Shown one piece after another: positions 30,835 to 41,582 of a stretch of DNA of 64,000 nt. Source of the DNA: Ferrimonas marina (GTDB lineage: Bacteria; Pseudomonadota; Gammaproteobacteria; Enterobacterales; Shewanellaceae); NCBI RefSeq assembly GCF_900129905.1, contig NZ_FQXG01000005.1, forward strand, positions 398,735 to 462,734, written 5' to 3'. A model generated the notes under the pieces. The model was not told the origin of the DNA. It worked only from the letters and a program-made list of their open reading frames with translations, and ran no database searches. Position 1 is the stretch's first letter; every line of letters begins with the position of its first letter. The translations under genes were made by a program, and so were the position numbers.

Positions 30835-31281
30835 TTGAAATCCAAACCGCAAGACATGGCCAACCTGGCCCGTGAACATTTCGCCCAACTGCAGCGGCAT
30901 AGCGGTCACTTGGGTCAGCTGCAGGCGCAGTTGCTGCCACTGCTCGACCCGGCGATCCGGGACCAGATTAAGGTCGCCAACCTGCGTGGCGGCACCCTGG
31001 TGATTGAACTGGCGTCGGCGGCTTGGGCCACGCGACTGCAGTATCAACACCTTGATCTGCTGTCGGAATTGCGGAAAAAAGGATTTCCCATGCTCACGAC
31101 TATCCAGTTCAAAGTCAACCCGGAGCTGTCCCAGCTAACGCGACAAAAGCCTCAAATATCCAAACACTTAAGCAAAAAGGCAGGGAACGAGCTTGAGACC
31201 CTCGCAAATACGTTAGGCGGCGAATTGGGAGAGAAACTTAAAAAATTGGCCGCCCATTCGGGCGGCCAATCGAAAACCTAA
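30835..31281 (+). CDS. dciA: DUF721 / DciA-family replicative helicase loader
   Basis: DciA recruits or loads the DnaB helicase in bacteria that lack DnaC. The 148-residue protein carries the DUF721 core (RVANLRGGTLVIE-like: IKVANLRGGTLVIELASAAW, then ATRLQYQHLDLLSELR) and a Lys-rich tail. The TTG at 30835 is chosen to give an N-terminus of usual length; an in-frame ATG at 30856 is the alternative, and neither has a clear ribosome site. The last 12 codons include the inverted repeat that forms the terminator of the convergent lpxC gene. Confidence 0.85.
   Translation: MKSKPQDMANLAREHFAQLQRHSGHLGQLQAQLLPLLDPAIRDQIKVANLRGGTLVIELASAAWATRLQYQHLDLLSELRKKGFPMLTTIQFKVNPELSQLTRQKPQISKHLSKKAGNELETLANTLGGELGEKLKKLAAHSGGQSKT
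31240..31269 (-). terminator. lpxC terminator embedded in the dciA coding sequence
   Basis: A perfect stem, TTGGCCGCCC / GGGCGGCCAA with a four-base loop (31246-31269), is followed on the minus strand by six T. It lies 20 nt past the lpxC stop but inside codons of dciA. Confidence 0.88.
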
Positions 31282-31289
31282 TCCAGCGT

Positions 31290-32201
31290 TTACGCCAGTG
31301 AGGGTGCCAGGTAGTCCATCGGCACCTCCTGGGGCTGCTCGAAGGTCACCATCTCCCAAGCGGAGGCGTCTGCCAGCACGGCCCGGATCAACTGGTTGTT
31401 GAGGGCGTGACCAGACTTGTGGGCACGGAACTCACCAAGGATGGCGTGGCCAGCCAGGTAGAGATCCCCCACCGCATCCAGGATCTTGTGCTTCACAAAC
31501 TCGTCCGGATCCCGCAGCCCGTCCGGGTTGAGGATACGGTACTCATCCAGCACGATGGCGTTTTCCATGCTGCCACCCAGGGCCAGGTTGTTGGCCCGCA
31601 GGAACTCGATGTCCTTCATAAAGCCAAAGGTGCGCGCTCGGCTGATCTCGCGGGAGAAGGCACTGGCGGAGAATTCCAGGGCCAGACGCTGAGCGCTACG
31701 GCTGATGGCCGGGTGGTTAAAGTCGATGGAGAAATCCAGGCGGAACCCGTTGTAGGGGCGGAACTCCGCCCACTTGTCGCCCTCTTCCACACGCACGGTC
31801 TTGCGCAGACGCAGATACTTTTTGGACGCGGACTGCTCTGCGATACCGGCGCTTTGCAACAGGAAAAGGAAGGGGTTGGCACTGCCATCCATGATCGGGA
31901 TCTCCGGCGCGTCTACCTCGATGTACGCGTTGTCGATCCCCAAGCTGGCCAGAGCCGCCATCAGGTGTTCCACGGTCAGGACCTTCACCCCCTGCTCATT
32001 GGCCAAGCCGCTGCACAGGGTGGTTTCTTTGATCAGATCGGCACGCGCAGGCACTTCCACCACGGGGGACAAGTCCACCCGGCGAAAGACAATCCCGGTG
32101 TTGACCGGGGCAGGCTGCAACACGATCGTCACCTTATTTCCGGAGTGCAAACCCACTCCAGAGGCTTGGATCGGACGCTGAAGCGTCTTTTGTTTACTCA
32201 T
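31290..32201 (-). CDS. lpxC: UDP-3-O-acyl-N-acetylglucosamine deacetylase
   Basis: Zinc enzyme for the committed step of lipid A synthesis. The 303-residue product (305 in E. coli) has the zinc ligands in VEHLMAAL and [10 protein letters not shown], and the catalytic His in [10 protein letters not shown]. It is the last gene of the dcw cluster, 92 bp after ftsZ, and has its own strong terminator. The protein lacks most of the C-terminal LAxxxxxVLA degradation tail of E. coli (it ends [10 protein letters not shown]), so FtsH turnover may still use a short hydrophobic tail. Confidence 0.97.
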   Translation of the reverse strand: MSKQKTLQRPIQASGVGLHSGNKVTIVLQPAPVNTGIVFRRVDLSPVVEVPARADLIKETTLCSGLANEQGVKVLTVEHLMAALASLGIDNAYIEVDAPEIPIMDGSANPFLFLLQSAGIAEQSASKKYLRLRKTVRVEEGDKWAEFRPYNGFRLDFSIDFNHPAISRSAQRLALEFSASAFSREISRARTFGFMKDIEFLRANNLALGGSMENAIVLDEYRILNPDGLRDPDEFVKHKILDAVGDLYLAGHAILGEFRAHKSGHALNNQLIRAVLADASAWEMVTFEQPQEVPMDYLAPSLA

Positions 32202-32293
32202 AGCCAGCTCTCCTACTGCGTACCAAAGGCGCGCATTCTACCACAAAAATGCAACCTGACAAAAAACAGGCCCAACCAGTTTATCCGATTTCC

Positions 32294-33538
32294 TTAATCG
32301 GCCTGACGACGCAGGAACGCCGGGATGTCCAGGTAGTGCTCTTGGCTCTGCGGCTGCTTGGCGGCAGCGGCGTTGCCCGGGGCGCTCGGATTGGACGGAC
32401 GGCTCGGCTCCGGCTGAGACGGGGTGCTGGTGGCACTGCCCAGGCTCGGGGCGGAGTCGACGGCGTACTGGGCCGGGCTGGCCTTGGCCGGGGCTTCCGG
32501 CGCGGCGCGCTCAACCTGCGGACGGGCTTCTGCCGCCGGCTTGGCGGCAGGCTTGCTCACCAGCTGGATGTCCGGCTTCTTCTCAGCGCCGATGCCGGTG
32601 GCAACCACGGTAACCCGCAGCTCGTCGCTCATCTCAGGGTCGATAACGGCACCCACTACCACGGTGGCGTTCTCAGACGCGTAAGCCTTAACGTGGTTAC
32701 CCACGGTTTCGAACTCTTCGATGCTGATGTCCAGACCGGCGGTGATGTTGACCAGTACGCCGCGGGCACCGGAAAGATCAATGTCTTCCAGTAGCGGGCT
32801 GGCCACGGCGGCTTCCGCCGCTTCCTCGGCACGGTCTTCGCCACGGGCGACACCGGTGCCCATCATGGCGTTACCCATCTCGGACATCACGGTCTTCACG
32901 TCGGCAAAGTCGACGTTGATCAGGCCCGGACGGGTGATCAGTTCGGCGATGCCCTGCACGGCACCCAGCAGCACGTTGTTGGCGGCCTTGAAGGCATCCA
33001 GCAGGCTGGTGCGGCCACCCAGGACCTTCATCAGCTTGTCATTGGGCACGGTGATCAGCGAGTCCACCTGCTTGCCCAGCTGCTCAATCCCCTGCTCGGC
33101 AAAGGCGGAACGCTTCTTGCCCTCGAAGGAGAACGGCTTGGTCACCACCGCCACGGTGAGGATCCCCTCCTCCTTGGCGACTTCGGCAACCACCGGAGCG
33201 GCACCGGTACCGGTACCACCGCCCATGCCCGCGGCGATGAACACCATGTCGGAACCGGCAATGGCGGCGCGAATGGTTTCCCGGTCTTCCAGGGCGGCTT
33301 CACGACCTACCTCGGGGTTGGCGCCAGCGCCCAGGCCCTTGGTGACGTTCTTGCCCAGTTGAATGGTGGTTTGCGCAGAGGATTTGCGCAACGCCTGGGA
33401 ATCGGTGTTGGCACAGATGAAGTCCACCCCTTCGATGGTCTGCTCCACCATGTGCTCGACGGCGTTACCGCCACCGCCGCCGACCCCGACGACTTTAATG
33501 ACAGCGTCGTCGCTGTGACTGTCTACAATCTCGAACAT
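32294..33538 (-). CDS. ftsZ: Cell division GTPase FtsZ
   Basis: Tubulin homologue that forms the Z-ring. The GTP-binding signature GGGTGTG is at residues 106-112 and the T7 synergy loop is [11 protein letters not shown]. After residue 318 comes a long Ala/Pro/Glu-rich linker (about 75 residues) and the conserved C-terminal peptide [13 protein letters not shown] that binds FtsA and ZapD. Its 414 residues exceed E. coli FtsZ (383) because of the linker. The gene follows ftsA by 48 bp. Confidence 0.98.
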   Translation of the reverse strand: MFEIVDSHSDDAVIKVVGVGGGGGNAVEHMVEQTIEGVDFICANTDSQALRKSSAQTTIQLGKNVTKGLGAGANPEVGREAALEDRETIRAAIAGSDMVFIAAGMGGGTGTGAAPVVAEVAKEEGILTVAVVTKPFSFEGKKRSAFAEQGIEQLGKQVDSLITVPNDKLMKVLGGRTSLLDAFKAANNVLLGAVQGIAELITRPGLINVDFADVKTVMSEMGNAMMGTGVARGEDRAEEAAEAAVASPLLEDIDLSGARGVLVNITAGLDISIEEFETVGNHVKAYASENATVVVGAVIDPEMSDELRVTVVATGIGAEKKPDIQLVSKPAAKPAAEARPQVERAAPEAPAKASPAQYAVDSAPSLGSATSTPSQPEPSRPSNPSAPGNAAAAKQPQSQEHYLDIPAFLRRQAD

Positions 33539-33586
33539 GCTTTTATCTCCGTTCAGCCCGCGTCCAAATGTTTTACTAAAACGGCG

Positions 33587-34822
33587 TTAAAACTCGCCTT
33601 TGAACCAGTTCTGCATCCTGCCTAGAATCTGACCCAAACCTTGTTTCGGTGCGCGCTCATGGGCCTTCACTGCCAATTGCTTCGCACCGTAATGCAGTAG
33701 CCCAACCGCAGTTGCGTAGCTGGGCTCCTGAATGTAATCGTTTAATCCCTTCAGCGGCTGCGGCTGCGCCAGGCGCACCGGCATGCCGAAGATCTCTTCT
33801 GCCACGGTTTCCGCCCCCTCAATCAGGGCGGTACCGCCGGTCAGTACCACACCGGCGGCGACCTGGTCTTCCAGGCCACTGGTGCGCAGTGCATCGGCCA
33901 CCAGCTCAAACAACTCCTGATAGCGCGGCTCCACCACCTCCGCCAGGGTGTGGCGGGACATGCTGCGCGCCGGGCGACCGCCGACCGAGGGCACCTCGAT
34001 GCTCTCCTCCTGGCTCACCAGGGCACTGCGGGCACAGGCAAACTGCACCTTGATCTGCTCGGCGTGGCTCAAGGGGGTACGGAAGATCTTGGCGATGTCG
34101 TTGGTCACCTGGTTGCCCGCTACCGGGATCACCGCGCAGTGACGCAGCGCGCCGCCGGCGTAGATGGCGATGTCGGTGGTACCGGCGCCGATGTCCACCA
34201 GGCAGACACCGAGATCTTTCTCATCCTCGGTCAGCACCGCTTCAGCGGAGGCGATACCGGAGAACACCAGGTCGTCGACGGAGACGTCGCAACGCTGCAC
34301 ACACTTGGTGATGTTGCGCGCCCAATCGGCGGAGCAAGTCACCATGTGAACGTTGGCCTCCATCCGCATGCCGGACATACCTACCGGCGAGCGAATGCCT
34401 TCCAGCTCGTCGATGGTGAAGTCCTGAGGCAACACGTGCAGGATCCGGCGTTCGGTGGGGATCTTGACCGAGCGGGCGGTGTGGATGACGTCGTCGACGT
34501 CCTCCTGCAGCACCTCGGCACCGTTGATCGGCACCATGCCCTTCTCGTTCTGGCAGCTGACGTGGTGGCCGGAGATGCTCAGGTAGACCGAAGCTACCTC
34601 ACATTCGGCAATGGAGGCCGCCTGGTTCAGCGCCAGCTTAACGCTGCGCATCACCGAGTCGAGATCGTTGACCCCGCCCTTGTCCATACCGCGAGACTGC
34701 TGGCTGCCCAATCCGATGACGCTGATCTGACCATCCGGCAACACCTCTCCGATCACCGCGCTGGTTTGCGCCGTGCCGATATCCAGTCCCACAATCAAGC
34801 TCGATTCCTGGCTCATGGTCAT
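33587..34822 (-). CDS. ftsA: Cell division protein FtsA, actin-like membrane anchor
   Basis: Tethers FtsZ to the membrane and recruits later division proteins. The 411-residue protein has the actin-fold phosphate loops VGLDIGT and VDIGAGTTDIA, the 1C domain between about 85 and 165, the adenosine motif LTGGTALIEG and a C-terminal amphipathic helix (LGRMQNWFKGEF) for membrane binding. I chose the ATG at 34822, which overlaps the ftsQ stop (ATGA); an ATG two codons later is also possible. Confidence 0.97.
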   Translation of the reverse strand: MTMSQESSLIVGLDIGTAQTSAVIGEVLPDGQISVIGLGSQQSRGMDKGGVNDLDSVMRSVKLALNQAASIAECEVASVYLSISGHHVSCQNEKGMVPINGAEVLQEDVDDVIHTARSVKIPTERRILHVLPQDFTIDELEGIRSPVGMSGMRMEANVHMVTCSADWARNITKCVQRCDVSVDDLVFSGIASAEAVLTEDEKDLGVCLVDIGAGTTDIAIYAGGALRHCAVIPVAGNQVTNDIAKIFRTPLSHAEQIKVQFACARSALVSQEESIEVPSVGGRPARSMSRHTLAEVVEPRYQELFELVADALRTSGLEDQVAAGVVLTGGTALIEGAETVAEEIFGMPVRLAQPQPLKGLNDYIQEPSYATAVGLLHYGAKQLAVKAHERAPKQGLGQILGRMQNWFKGEF

Positions 34823-35559
34823 TCTTCTTGTTCCTGCCAACGCACGGCTAAGCCCGTGTCGTATCGTAAATCCACCCGTTCAATGGGCTTGCCTTCCTGC
34901 TCCAGCTGCGGCCAGAGATCGATAAAGCGCTGCGTCCGGGCCAGGGTATCGGTTCGGCCCAAGGCCAGCTCGATCCCCCCCTCCAGCCGCAGCGTCCAGG
35001 CGTGTCGACGGTTCAACTGCAAAGCTTGCCCTTGAAAGCCGTGTAACGCCAGCAATTCAGACAGTTGCTGCCACATTTCCCACACTTTTTCGCCACTTTC
35101 CGGCGGACCGGAGAGTTGCGGCAGAGATTCCAGCCCCTCACGGGGTGGCGCCTGGAATGGCTGCGCCCGCTCATTGAGCCAGGCAGCCTCATGCCAACGG
35201 GCTACCGGCACCTGCTCCAGCAGGTAAACCCGCAGTCGGTTGGGCCACTCGCGACGCACCGACGCCCGGTCGACCCAGGGCAGTGCGGTCAGTGTCTCAC
35301 GCACCGCCTCAACGTCGGCGGTAAACAGCGACCAGCGCCCCAGATCCAATAGTGCCTGACGCACCTCGTCGTCGCTGGTGTACTGGCGCTCACCGATCAG
35401 CGCCAGCTCCTCAATCGGCAGGCTGTCAGCACTGCGGGTAAAGTCCACCACCCACCAGGCACCCCGCGCCAGCCCCAGCAGGACCAGCAGCAGAAACGCC
35501 AAGCCAAACCACATGTCCCAGCGGACATGTTGAGTTTGCGGCAGGGACAGGCTCACCAT
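34819..35559 (-). CDS. ftsQ: Cell division protein FtsQ
   Basis: Bitopic divisome protein that bridges early and late components. The 246 residues comprise a short cytoplasmic segment, one membrane helix (about 16-37, WFGLAFLLLVLLGLARGAWW), a POTRA domain (about 48-118, IEELALIGERQYTSDDEVRQ) and the FtsQ/DivIB beta domain. It overlaps ftsA by 4 bp and is 6 bp downstream of ddl. Confidence 0.95.
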   Translation of the reverse strand: MVSLSLPQTQHVRWDMWFGLAFLLLVLLGLARGAWWVVDFTRSADSLPIEELALIGERQYTSDDEVRQALLDLGRWSLFTADVEAVRETLTALPWVDRASVRREWPNRLRVYLLEQVPVARWHEAAWLNERAQPFQAPPREGLESLPQLSGPPESGEKVWEMWQQLSELLALHGFQGQALQLNRRHAWTLRLEGGIELALGRTDTLARTQRFIDLWPQLEQEGKPIERVDLRYDTGLAVRWQEQEE

Positions 35560-35565
35560 GACGGG

Positions 35566-36483
35566 TTACCTGGCCATCTCGAGGATCTGGCCGACCAGCT
35601 GGTCAAACTCAAGTCCCACCGCCTTGGCGGCCTTGGGCACCAGGCTGGTTTCGGTCATGCCCGGCACGGTATTCACCTCCAGCAGCTGGAACTGACCATC
35701 GGCGTCCTGCATCACGTCGACCCGGCCCCAGCCGGACGCGCCAACGGCCTTGAAGGCCTTGAGCGCCAGCTGCTGCATCCGCTGCTCCTGCTCGGCGCTG
35801 AGGCCGCAGGGAATGAGGTAACGGGTGTCGCCGGTAACGTACTTGGCGTCGTAGTCGTAGAACTCGTGGTCGGTTTCCATCCGGATCACCGGCAGCGCGC
35901 GGTCACCGAGGATCGACACGGTAAACTCCGGGCCATGGATCCAGGCCTCCACCAGCACGGTGTCGTCGTACACCAGGGCCGCCTCAATCGCCTGAGCCAA
36001 AGCCGCGGCATCCGCCGCCTTGGCCATGCCCACCGAGCTGCCCTCGTTGGCCGGTTTAACCATCACCGGGGCACCAAGACGCGCCATTATAGCCGCCGCG
36101 TCTTCCTCACTAAACGATTCTTTTTCAACAACCTCAAACTGGGCGGTGGGCAGATCCAGGCCGGCCCACAACCACTTGGTGCGGACCTTGTCCATCGCCA
36201 CGGCACAGCCCATCACCCGGGAGCCGGTATAAGGGATACTGAGCTGCTCCAATGCCCCCTGGATGCTGCCATCCTCGCCACCGCGGCCATGCAGCACGAT
36301 AAAGGCGCGATCAAACTCGGCCAGCGCCTGCAGCGGTTGCTCCGCCGGGTCAAACTTGTGGGCATCGATGCCACTGCGCTGCAGGCCCTTGAGTACCGCC
36401 GCGCCAGAGTTGAGGGAGACCTCTCGCTCTGCGCTGGTACCGCCGAACAGCACCGCTACCTTGCCTTGTTGCTGTGTGCTCAT
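35566..36483 (-). CDS. ddl: D-alanine--D-alanine ligase
   Basis: ATP-grasp enzyme making D-Ala-D-Ala for the peptidoglycan stem. The 305-residue product (DdlB 306 in E. coli) has the N-terminal FGGTSAEREVSL, the HGRGGEDGSIQG loop, the PANEGSSVGM ATP-binding segment and the C-terminal LEVNTVPGMTETS Mg site. It overlaps the murC stop by one base, in the usual DdlB position of the cluster. Confidence 0.97.
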   Translation of the reverse strand: MSTQQQGKVAVLFGGTSAEREVSLNSGAAVLKGLQRSGIDAHKFDPAEQPLQALAEFDRAFIVLHGRGGEDGSIQGALEQLSIPYTGSRVMGCAVAMDKVRTKWLWAGLDLPTAQFEVVEKESFSEEDAAAIMARLGAPVMVKPANEGSSVGMAKAADAAALAQAIEAALVYDDTVLVEAWIHGPEFTVSILGDRALPVIRMETDHEFYDYDAKYVTGDTRYLIPCGLSAEQEQRMQQLALKAFKAVGASGWGRVDVMQDADGQFQLLEVNTVPGMTETSLVPKAAKAVGLEFDQLVGQILEMAR

Positions 36484-37931
36484 CAGCCTTGCTCCTTCAT
36501 CCGCTGCACCGACATACCCATCTCGGCCAGCTTGCGGGCCACCGCACCGACGTTACCGGCGCCCTGGGTCAGGATGATGTCGCCATCTTGTAGCTGATCC
36601 GCCAGCAGGGCCGGCAGGGCCTCTGGGCCCGGGGCATAGACAGGATCCAGGCCACGCTGACGGATGGAGCGACACAGCGCCCGGCTGTCAGCACCGGGGA
36701 TCGGCTCCTCACCGGCGCTGTAGACCTCCATCAGCACCAGGCAGTCCACCTCGGACAGCACCTGGCAGAAGTCTTCGTACAGATCCCGGGTGCGGGAGTA
36801 GCGGTGCGGCTGGTACACCATCACCAGGCGGCGTTCCGGCCAGCTGGCGCGGGCTGCCTGGATGGTCACTGCCACCTCACTGGGGTGATGACCATAGTCA
36901 TCCACCAGGCGGACCTCGCCCTTACCGGTATCGAAGTCGCCATATTGCTGGAAGCGACGGCCAATGCCCTGGAACTCCACCAGCGCCTTGAGCAGTACCG
37001 CGTCTTCGACGCCCTCTTCCATCGCCACGGCGATGGCCGCCAGGGCGTTCTGTACGTTGTGACGACCCGGCAGGTTGAGGGTCAGGCGCAGCGGCTCATG
37101 CCCTTCACGCACCAGGGTAAACTGGGTCTGGGTACCGATCTGGACAAAGTCTTCGGCACGCACATCGGCTTCGGGGTGGAATCCGTAGGTCACGATACGG
37201 CGACCGATGCGCGGCATCACCGCCTTGACACCCTCATCATCGAGGCACATCACCGCGGTGCCGTAGAACGGCAGGTTATGGAGGAACTCAACGAAGGTGT
37301 CGTACAGCTTGTTGATGTCACCGCCATAGGTGTCCATGTGGTCCGGCTCGATATTGGTCACCACCGCCAGCATCGGCTGCAGATGCAGGAAGCTGGCGTC
37401 GGACTCATCGGCTTCCGCCACCAGGTAGTGGCTCTGGCCCAGTTTGGCGTTGGTGCCAGCGCTGTTGAGCTTGCCGCCAATCACAAAGGTCGGATCCAGC
37501 CCCGCCTCGCCAAACAGGCTGGCCGTCAGGCTGGTGGTGGTGGTCTTGCCATGAGTGCCGGCAATGGCCACGCCATGGCGGAAGCGCATCAGCTCCGCCA
37601 GCATCTCGGCCCGGCGTACTACCGGTATCCGCGCCTCGCGGGCCGCCTGGATCTCCGGGTTGCTCTCATCGATGGCGGTGGACACCACCACCACGTCGGC
37701 CCCTTCGACCCAGCGGGCGTTGTGGCCGATATGGACCTGGGCACCGGCGTCCAACAGACGCTGTGTCACCGGGCCTTGGGCGATGTCCGAACCGGACACC
37801 TGGTAGCCTTCATTGGCCAGTACCTCTGCGATGCCGCCCATCCCGGCGCCACCGATCCCAATAAAGTGGATGCGCTTCACCCGTCCCATGGCACCACGGG
37901 ATTGCGGGTTGGCGGTTAGGTTAATGCTCAT
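36483..37931 (-). CDS. murC: UDP-N-acetylmuramate--L-alanine ligase
   Basis: Adds L-Ala to UDP-MurNAc. The 482-residue Mur ligase has an N-terminal Rossmann domain ([15 protein letters not shown]), the central P-loop [11 protein letters not shown] and the [10 protein letters not shown] segment of the C-terminal domain. Its start overlaps the murG stop by 4 bp, and its stop overlaps the ddl start. Confidence 0.98.
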   Translation of the reverse strand: MSINLTANPQSRGAMGRVKRIHFIGIGGAGMGGIAEVLANEGYQVSGSDIAQGPVTQRLLDAGAQVHIGHNARWVEGADVVVVSTAIDESNPEIQAAREARIPVVRRAEMLAELMRFRHGVAIAGTHGKTTTTSLTASLFGEAGLDPTFVIGGKLNSAGTNAKLGQSHYLVAEADESDASFLHLQPMLAVVTNIEPDHMDTYGGDINKLYDTFVEFLHNLPFYGTAVMCLDDEGVKAVMPRIGRRIVTYGFHPEADVRAEDFVQIGTQTQFTLVREGHEPLRLTLNLPGRHNVQNALAAIAVAMEEGVEDAVLLKALVEFQGIGRRFQQYGDFDTGKGEVRLVDDYGHHPSEVAVTIQAARASWPERRLVMVYQPHRYSRTRDLYEDFCQVLSEVDCLVLMEVYSAGEEPIPGADSRALCRSIRQRGLDPVYAPGPEALPALLADQLQDGDIILTQGAGNVGAVARKLAEMGMSVQRMKEQG

Positions 37932-39013
37932 CGACCGCTCCTTTGCGCTAATGTCATGCAGATCTCTGCCACCTTGTCGGTGGCCTCGGGTACCGCACTG
38001 GCGCGGGCTGCTACGGCCATCGCTTCCAGCTGTTTCGGCTGTTGTGCCAACGCCAACAGGCGCTGGGCCAGGTCATCCGGGGTCAGCTCCGGCTGCGGGA
38101 TCAGGATCGCCGCGCCGTCTTCCACCAAGGCCTGGGCATTCTGGGTCTGGTGATCATCCACCGCATGGGGGAAAGGCACCAGGATGGCAGGCCGGCCGGT
38201 CACTGCCAGCTCTGCCACGGTCAGGGCGCCAGCCCGACAGATCACCAGATCTGCCCAGGCATACGCCGCCGCCATATCATCGATAAACTCCGCCACCTGG
38301 GCACCCACACCCGGTGCGCAAGCCTGCCACTGCTGCTCCACCTCAGCACGCTGACCGCGGCCGACCTGGTGCCAGACGGTGATCCTGGCCTTGCCGGCGA
38401 TCTGGCCGACCGCACAGGGCACGGTGTCATTGAGCACCTTGGCCCCGAGGCTGCCGCCTACCACCAACACTTTAAGCTGCTCGCCAGCCTGGACCGGCTG
38501 TTCCGCCCCCAGGGTGACCAGTTCGTCACGCACCGGGTTACCGACCCGCTGGGCATTGTCCAGCGCGCCCTCAAAGGCCACCAGGCGGGCCTTGGCAAAG
38601 CGGGACAGGATCTTGTTGGTGGCACCGGCAACGGCGTTTTGCTCGTGCAGCACCAGTGGGGTGCGGCGCAGCCAGGCGGCGATACCTCCGGGGCCGGCAG
38701 CGTAGCCGCCCATCCCCAGCACCACGTCCGGCTGGTATTCCTTCATGATGCCCAGTGCCTGGCCGATCGCCTTAAGGATCTGCAACGGCGCCTTGAGCTT
38801 GCGCACCAGGCCATTGCCCCGCACGCCCTTGATGTCGATAAAGCGAATGGCGAAGCCATGCTGGGGCACCAGTCGAGCCTCCATCCGCTCTTCGGTGCCA
38901 AGCCACAGTACCTCCCAGCCCTGCTCACGCAGACGCCGAGCCACCGCCAGGGCGGGGAACACGTGGCCGCCGGTACCGCCGGCCATCACCAGTAAACGCT
39001 TGCCATTACTCAT
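37928..39013 (-). CDS. murG: UDP-GlcNAc:undecaprenyl-PP-MurNAc-pentapeptide GlcNAc transferase
   Basis: Peripheral membrane GT-B enzyme that makes lipid II from lipid I. The 361-residue protein shows the G loops [14 protein letters not shown] and VGGSLGAK, the HEQNAVAG motif and the C-terminal [14 protein letters not shown]-GlcNAc site. It overlaps both ftsW (8 bp) and murC (4 bp). Confidence 0.98.
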   Translation of the reverse strand: MSNGKRLLVMAGGTGGHVFPALAVARRLREQGWEVLWLGTEERMEARLVPQHGFAIRFIDIKGVRGNGLVRKLKAPLQILKAIGQALGIMKEYQPDVVLGMGGYAAGPGGIAAWLRRTPLVLHEQNAVAGATNKILSRFAKARLVAFEGALDNAQRVGNPVRDELVTLGAEQPVQAGEQLKVLVVGGSLGAKVLNDTVPCAVGQIAGKARITVWHQVGRGQRAEVEQQWQACAPGVGAQVAEFIDDMAAAYAWADLVICRAGALTVAELAVTGRPAILVPFPHAVDDHQTQNAQALVEDGAAILIPQPELTPDDLAQRLLALAQQPKQLEAMAVAARASAVPEATDKVAEICMTLAQRSGR

Positions 39014-40286
39014 TGCCGGCCCTCCGCTTCTTGCGTCGCTTGGGCTTGATGGGTGGCTCCGCCGGGCTGTCCGCCTCGGGGGCTGGCGTCACCGGTACCA
39101 CACCGATGCGCCGCTCGTGATCGATGCGCAGCAACAAGGCCACTGCGGCGGTCATGATCCATAAACTGCTTCCACCATAAGAGACCAGCGGCAGGGTCAG
39201 GCCTTTGGTGGGCAGTACCCCCACCGAGGCGCCCACGTTAACCGCGGTCTGAAAACTGAACCAGATACCGATGCCGTAAGCGAGGTAGCCGGAGAACGCC
39301 TGCTCCTGCTTGAGAGCCAGGTGGCCGATCCACAGGGCCCGCATCGCCAGCAACAGCAGCAACGACAGCACCCCGATCACACCAACAAAGCCCAGCTCCT
39401 CGCCCAGCACCGCAAAGATAAAGTCCGTATGGGCCTCGGGCAGGTACTCCAGCTTCTGGATACTGTTGCCTAGGCCCTCCCCGAACCAATCGCCCCGACC
39501 GTAGGCCATCAGCGACTGGGTCAACTGGTAGCCGGTGCCAAAGGGATCAGCCCAGGGGTCCATAAAGGATTGGATCCGCGCCATCCGGTAACCCGAGGTG
39601 GCCACCAGGCCGATAAAGCCGCCCAGCCCCACCAGGATCAGGGCGACGAACTGGCCCAGCCGGGCGCCACCGAGGAACAGCATGCCGGTGGTGGTTACGA
39701 ACATCACCACCACGGTGCCGAAGTCCGGCTGCTGAATCAGCAAGGTGGCGTAAACGCCAAAGACCGCCAGCGCCTTAACGAAGCCCTTGAAGTTCTCCCG
39801 CACCTCCTGGTGGCGTCGCACCAGGTAGCCTGCCAGGAACACAAACAGCGCCAGCTTGGCCAGCTCCGCCACCTGGAAATTGAATGGACCGAGTGGGATC
39901 CAGCGGGTGGCGCCGTTCACCGTCCGGCCAATAAAGAGCACCGCGATCAGGCTTAACAGCCCCACCAGCATCAGCAACCAGCTGTAGCGCTCCCAGTAAT
40001 GTACCGGCACCCGCAACACCACCGCGGCGATCACCAGGGCACCGGCCAGGAAGATCATCTGGCGCTTAATGAAGTAATAGGGATCGCCGGTCAGCCGGGT
40101 CGCCTCCGGCATGGAAGCGGAGGCCACCATCAGCAGCCCCAGGGTCATCAGGGTCAGGATCAGCACCAGCAAGCCACGATCGTAGGGCTGTGGCTCGCTG
40201 TTGCTGGCAGGGAACAGGCGGCGCAGCCCATCCTGCCAGCGCTGACCAAACAACTCCATCTGCTGCATCGCGGCGAGTCGGCTCAT
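39006..40286 (-). CDS. ftsW: Septal peptidoglycan glycosyltransferase FtsW
   Basis: SEDS-family polymerase working with FtsI at the septum. The 426-residue protein has ten predicted membrane helices, the [18 protein letters not shown] block that contains family-conserved residues, and the [10 protein letters not shown] motif near the end. The C-terminus is long and basic ([15 protein letters not shown]), a probable cytoplasmic partner-binding tail. The ATG overlaps the murD stop. Confidence 0.97.
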   Translation of the reverse strand: MSRLAAMQQMELFGQRWQDGLRRLFPASNSEPQPYDRGLLVLILTLMTLGLLMVASASMPEATRLTGDPYYFIKRQMIFLAGALVIAAVVLRVPVHYWERYSWLLMLVGLLSLIAVLFIGRTVNGATRWIPLGPFNFQVAELAKLALFVFLAGYLVRRHQEVRENFKGFVKALAVFGVYATLLIQQPDFGTVVVMFVTTTGMLFLGGARLGQFVALILVGLGGFIGLVATSGYRMARIQSFMDPWADPFGTGYQLTQSLMAYGRGDWFGEGLGNSIQKLEYLPEAHTDFIFAVLGEELGFVGVIGVLSLLLLLAMRALWIGHLALKQEQAFSGYLAYGIGIWFSFQTAVNVGASVGVLPTKGLTLPLVSYGGSSLWIMTAAVALLLRIDHERRIGVVPVTPAPEADSPAEPPIKPKRRKKRRAGNE

Positions 40287-41581
40287 AGCGCCTCCACCGC
40301 GGCGGCGAACTGCTCGCCCCGTTCGACAAAGTTGCGGAACATATCCAGGCTGGCGCAGGCCGGTGACAGCAGCACCAGATCACCCGGTCGCGCTTCGGAA
40401 GCGGCCAGGGCCACGGCAGACTGCAGCGTTGCCACCTGCTCGGCACCGGGCTTCAACGCCGCCAGTGCCGGGCCGTCCTGACCCAGAGTGATGAGTTGGT
40501 CGACCTTGGCCAGGGTCGGTGCCAATTCAGTCAGATCAGCGCCCTTGGCGTCACCGCCGGCGATCAGCAGCAACCGGCCGGGCAGATCACACAGCCCGTC
40601 GATGGCGGCCTGGGTCGCCCCCACGTTGGTGGCCTTGGAGTCGTTGATGTAGCGAACACCGCCCTTTTCCGCCACCAGTTCACAACGATGGGCCAGGCCG
40701 CGGTAAGTGCGCAGTGCCTGGTTGATCGCCTCCTGGGGCAATCCGGCGGCCCGGGCCAGGGCCGAGGCGGCCAGCGCATTGGCCAGGTTGTGAGAGCCCA
40801 CCATGGCCAGCTCGTTGCTGTCCAGCAGAGGGGTGTCCCCCTGCACCAGTTGGCCATCCCGTACGCCGTAGTCCTGTCCCACGGGGGCATCCAGGCCAAA
40901 GCTCAGGCTGGCCCGCTCTTCCGGGGCCTGGGTGTGGGGGTCGGCCCGGTTGGTGATGCACAGCTGAGCCTGGTCATAGAGTTTGAGCTTGGCGTCCCGG
41001 TAGGCATCAAAGCCGGTGTAGCGATCGAGATGGTCTGGACTGACATTGAGTACCGTCGCCGCAATGGCATCCAGGCTGTCGGTGGTTTCCAGCTGGAAAC
41101 TGGACAGCTCCAGGATGTAGAGCCGATGGCCCTGTCCCAGCAGATCCAGTGCCGGGGTACCAATATTGCCCCCCACGCCGACCGACCACTGGGCCGCTTC
41201 GGCCATGGCCCCGACCCAGCTGGTCACGGTGGATTTGCCGTTGGAGCCGGTGATCGCCAGTACCGGCGCGTCCACGTGACGGGCAAACAGTTCGATGTCG
41301 CCAATGGCTTCCACCCCGGCCTCCATCGCCTCGGCGATGGCGGGGGTCGCCAGGGGGATGCCCGGGCTGACCACCAGAGAGCGTGCTCGCTTGAGCGCGT
41401 CGGCATCGAACGGGCCGGTCAACAGCCTCACCTCGGGGAATTCAGTGGCCAGGGTATCCGCTCCCGGCGGTTGCATGCGGGTATCCCATACCGCTACCTC
41501 AACGCCCTGCGTCCGCAAAAAGCGGACGCAGGAGAGCCCGGTCAGGCCCAGGCCAAGGATGAGGGTATCGGCGGCATGCAT
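40283..41581 (-). CDS. murD: UDP-N-acetylmuramoylalanine--D-glutamate ligase
   Basis: Adds D-Glu to UDP-MurNAc-L-Ala. The 432-residue enzyme has an N-terminal [14 protein letters not shown] nucleotide fold, the P-loop [22 protein letters not shown] and the C-terminal [12 protein letters not shown]. It is 1 bp downstream of mraY and overlaps ftsW by 4 bp. Confidence 0.98.
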   Translation of the reverse strand: MHAADTLILGLGLTGLSCVRFLRTQGVEVAVWDTRMQPPGADTLATEFPEVRLLTGPFDADALKRARSLVVSPGIPLATPAIAEAMEAGVEAIGDIELFARHVDAPVLAITGSNGKSTVTSWVGAMAEAAQWSVGVGGNIGTPALDLLGQGHRLYILELSSFQLETTDSLDAIAATVLNVSPDHLDRYTGFDAYRDAKLKLYDQAQLCITNRADPHTQAPEERASLSFGLDAPVGQDYGVRDGQLVQGDTPLLDSNELAMVGSHNLANALAASALARAAGLPQEAINQALRTYRGLAHRCELVAEKGGVRYINDSKATNVGATQAAIDGLCDLPGRLLLIAGGDAKGADLTELAPTLAKVDQLITLGQDGPALAALKPGAEQVATLQSAVALAASEARPGDLVLLSPACASLDMFRNFVERGEQFAAAVEAL

Positions 41582-41582
41582 C

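Noticed and set aside
32202-32293. Terminator between ftsZ and lpxC
   Set aside because: Only a four-base stem (CCTG/CAGG) around a T-rich loop; too weak to call, and lpxC is usually co-transcribed.
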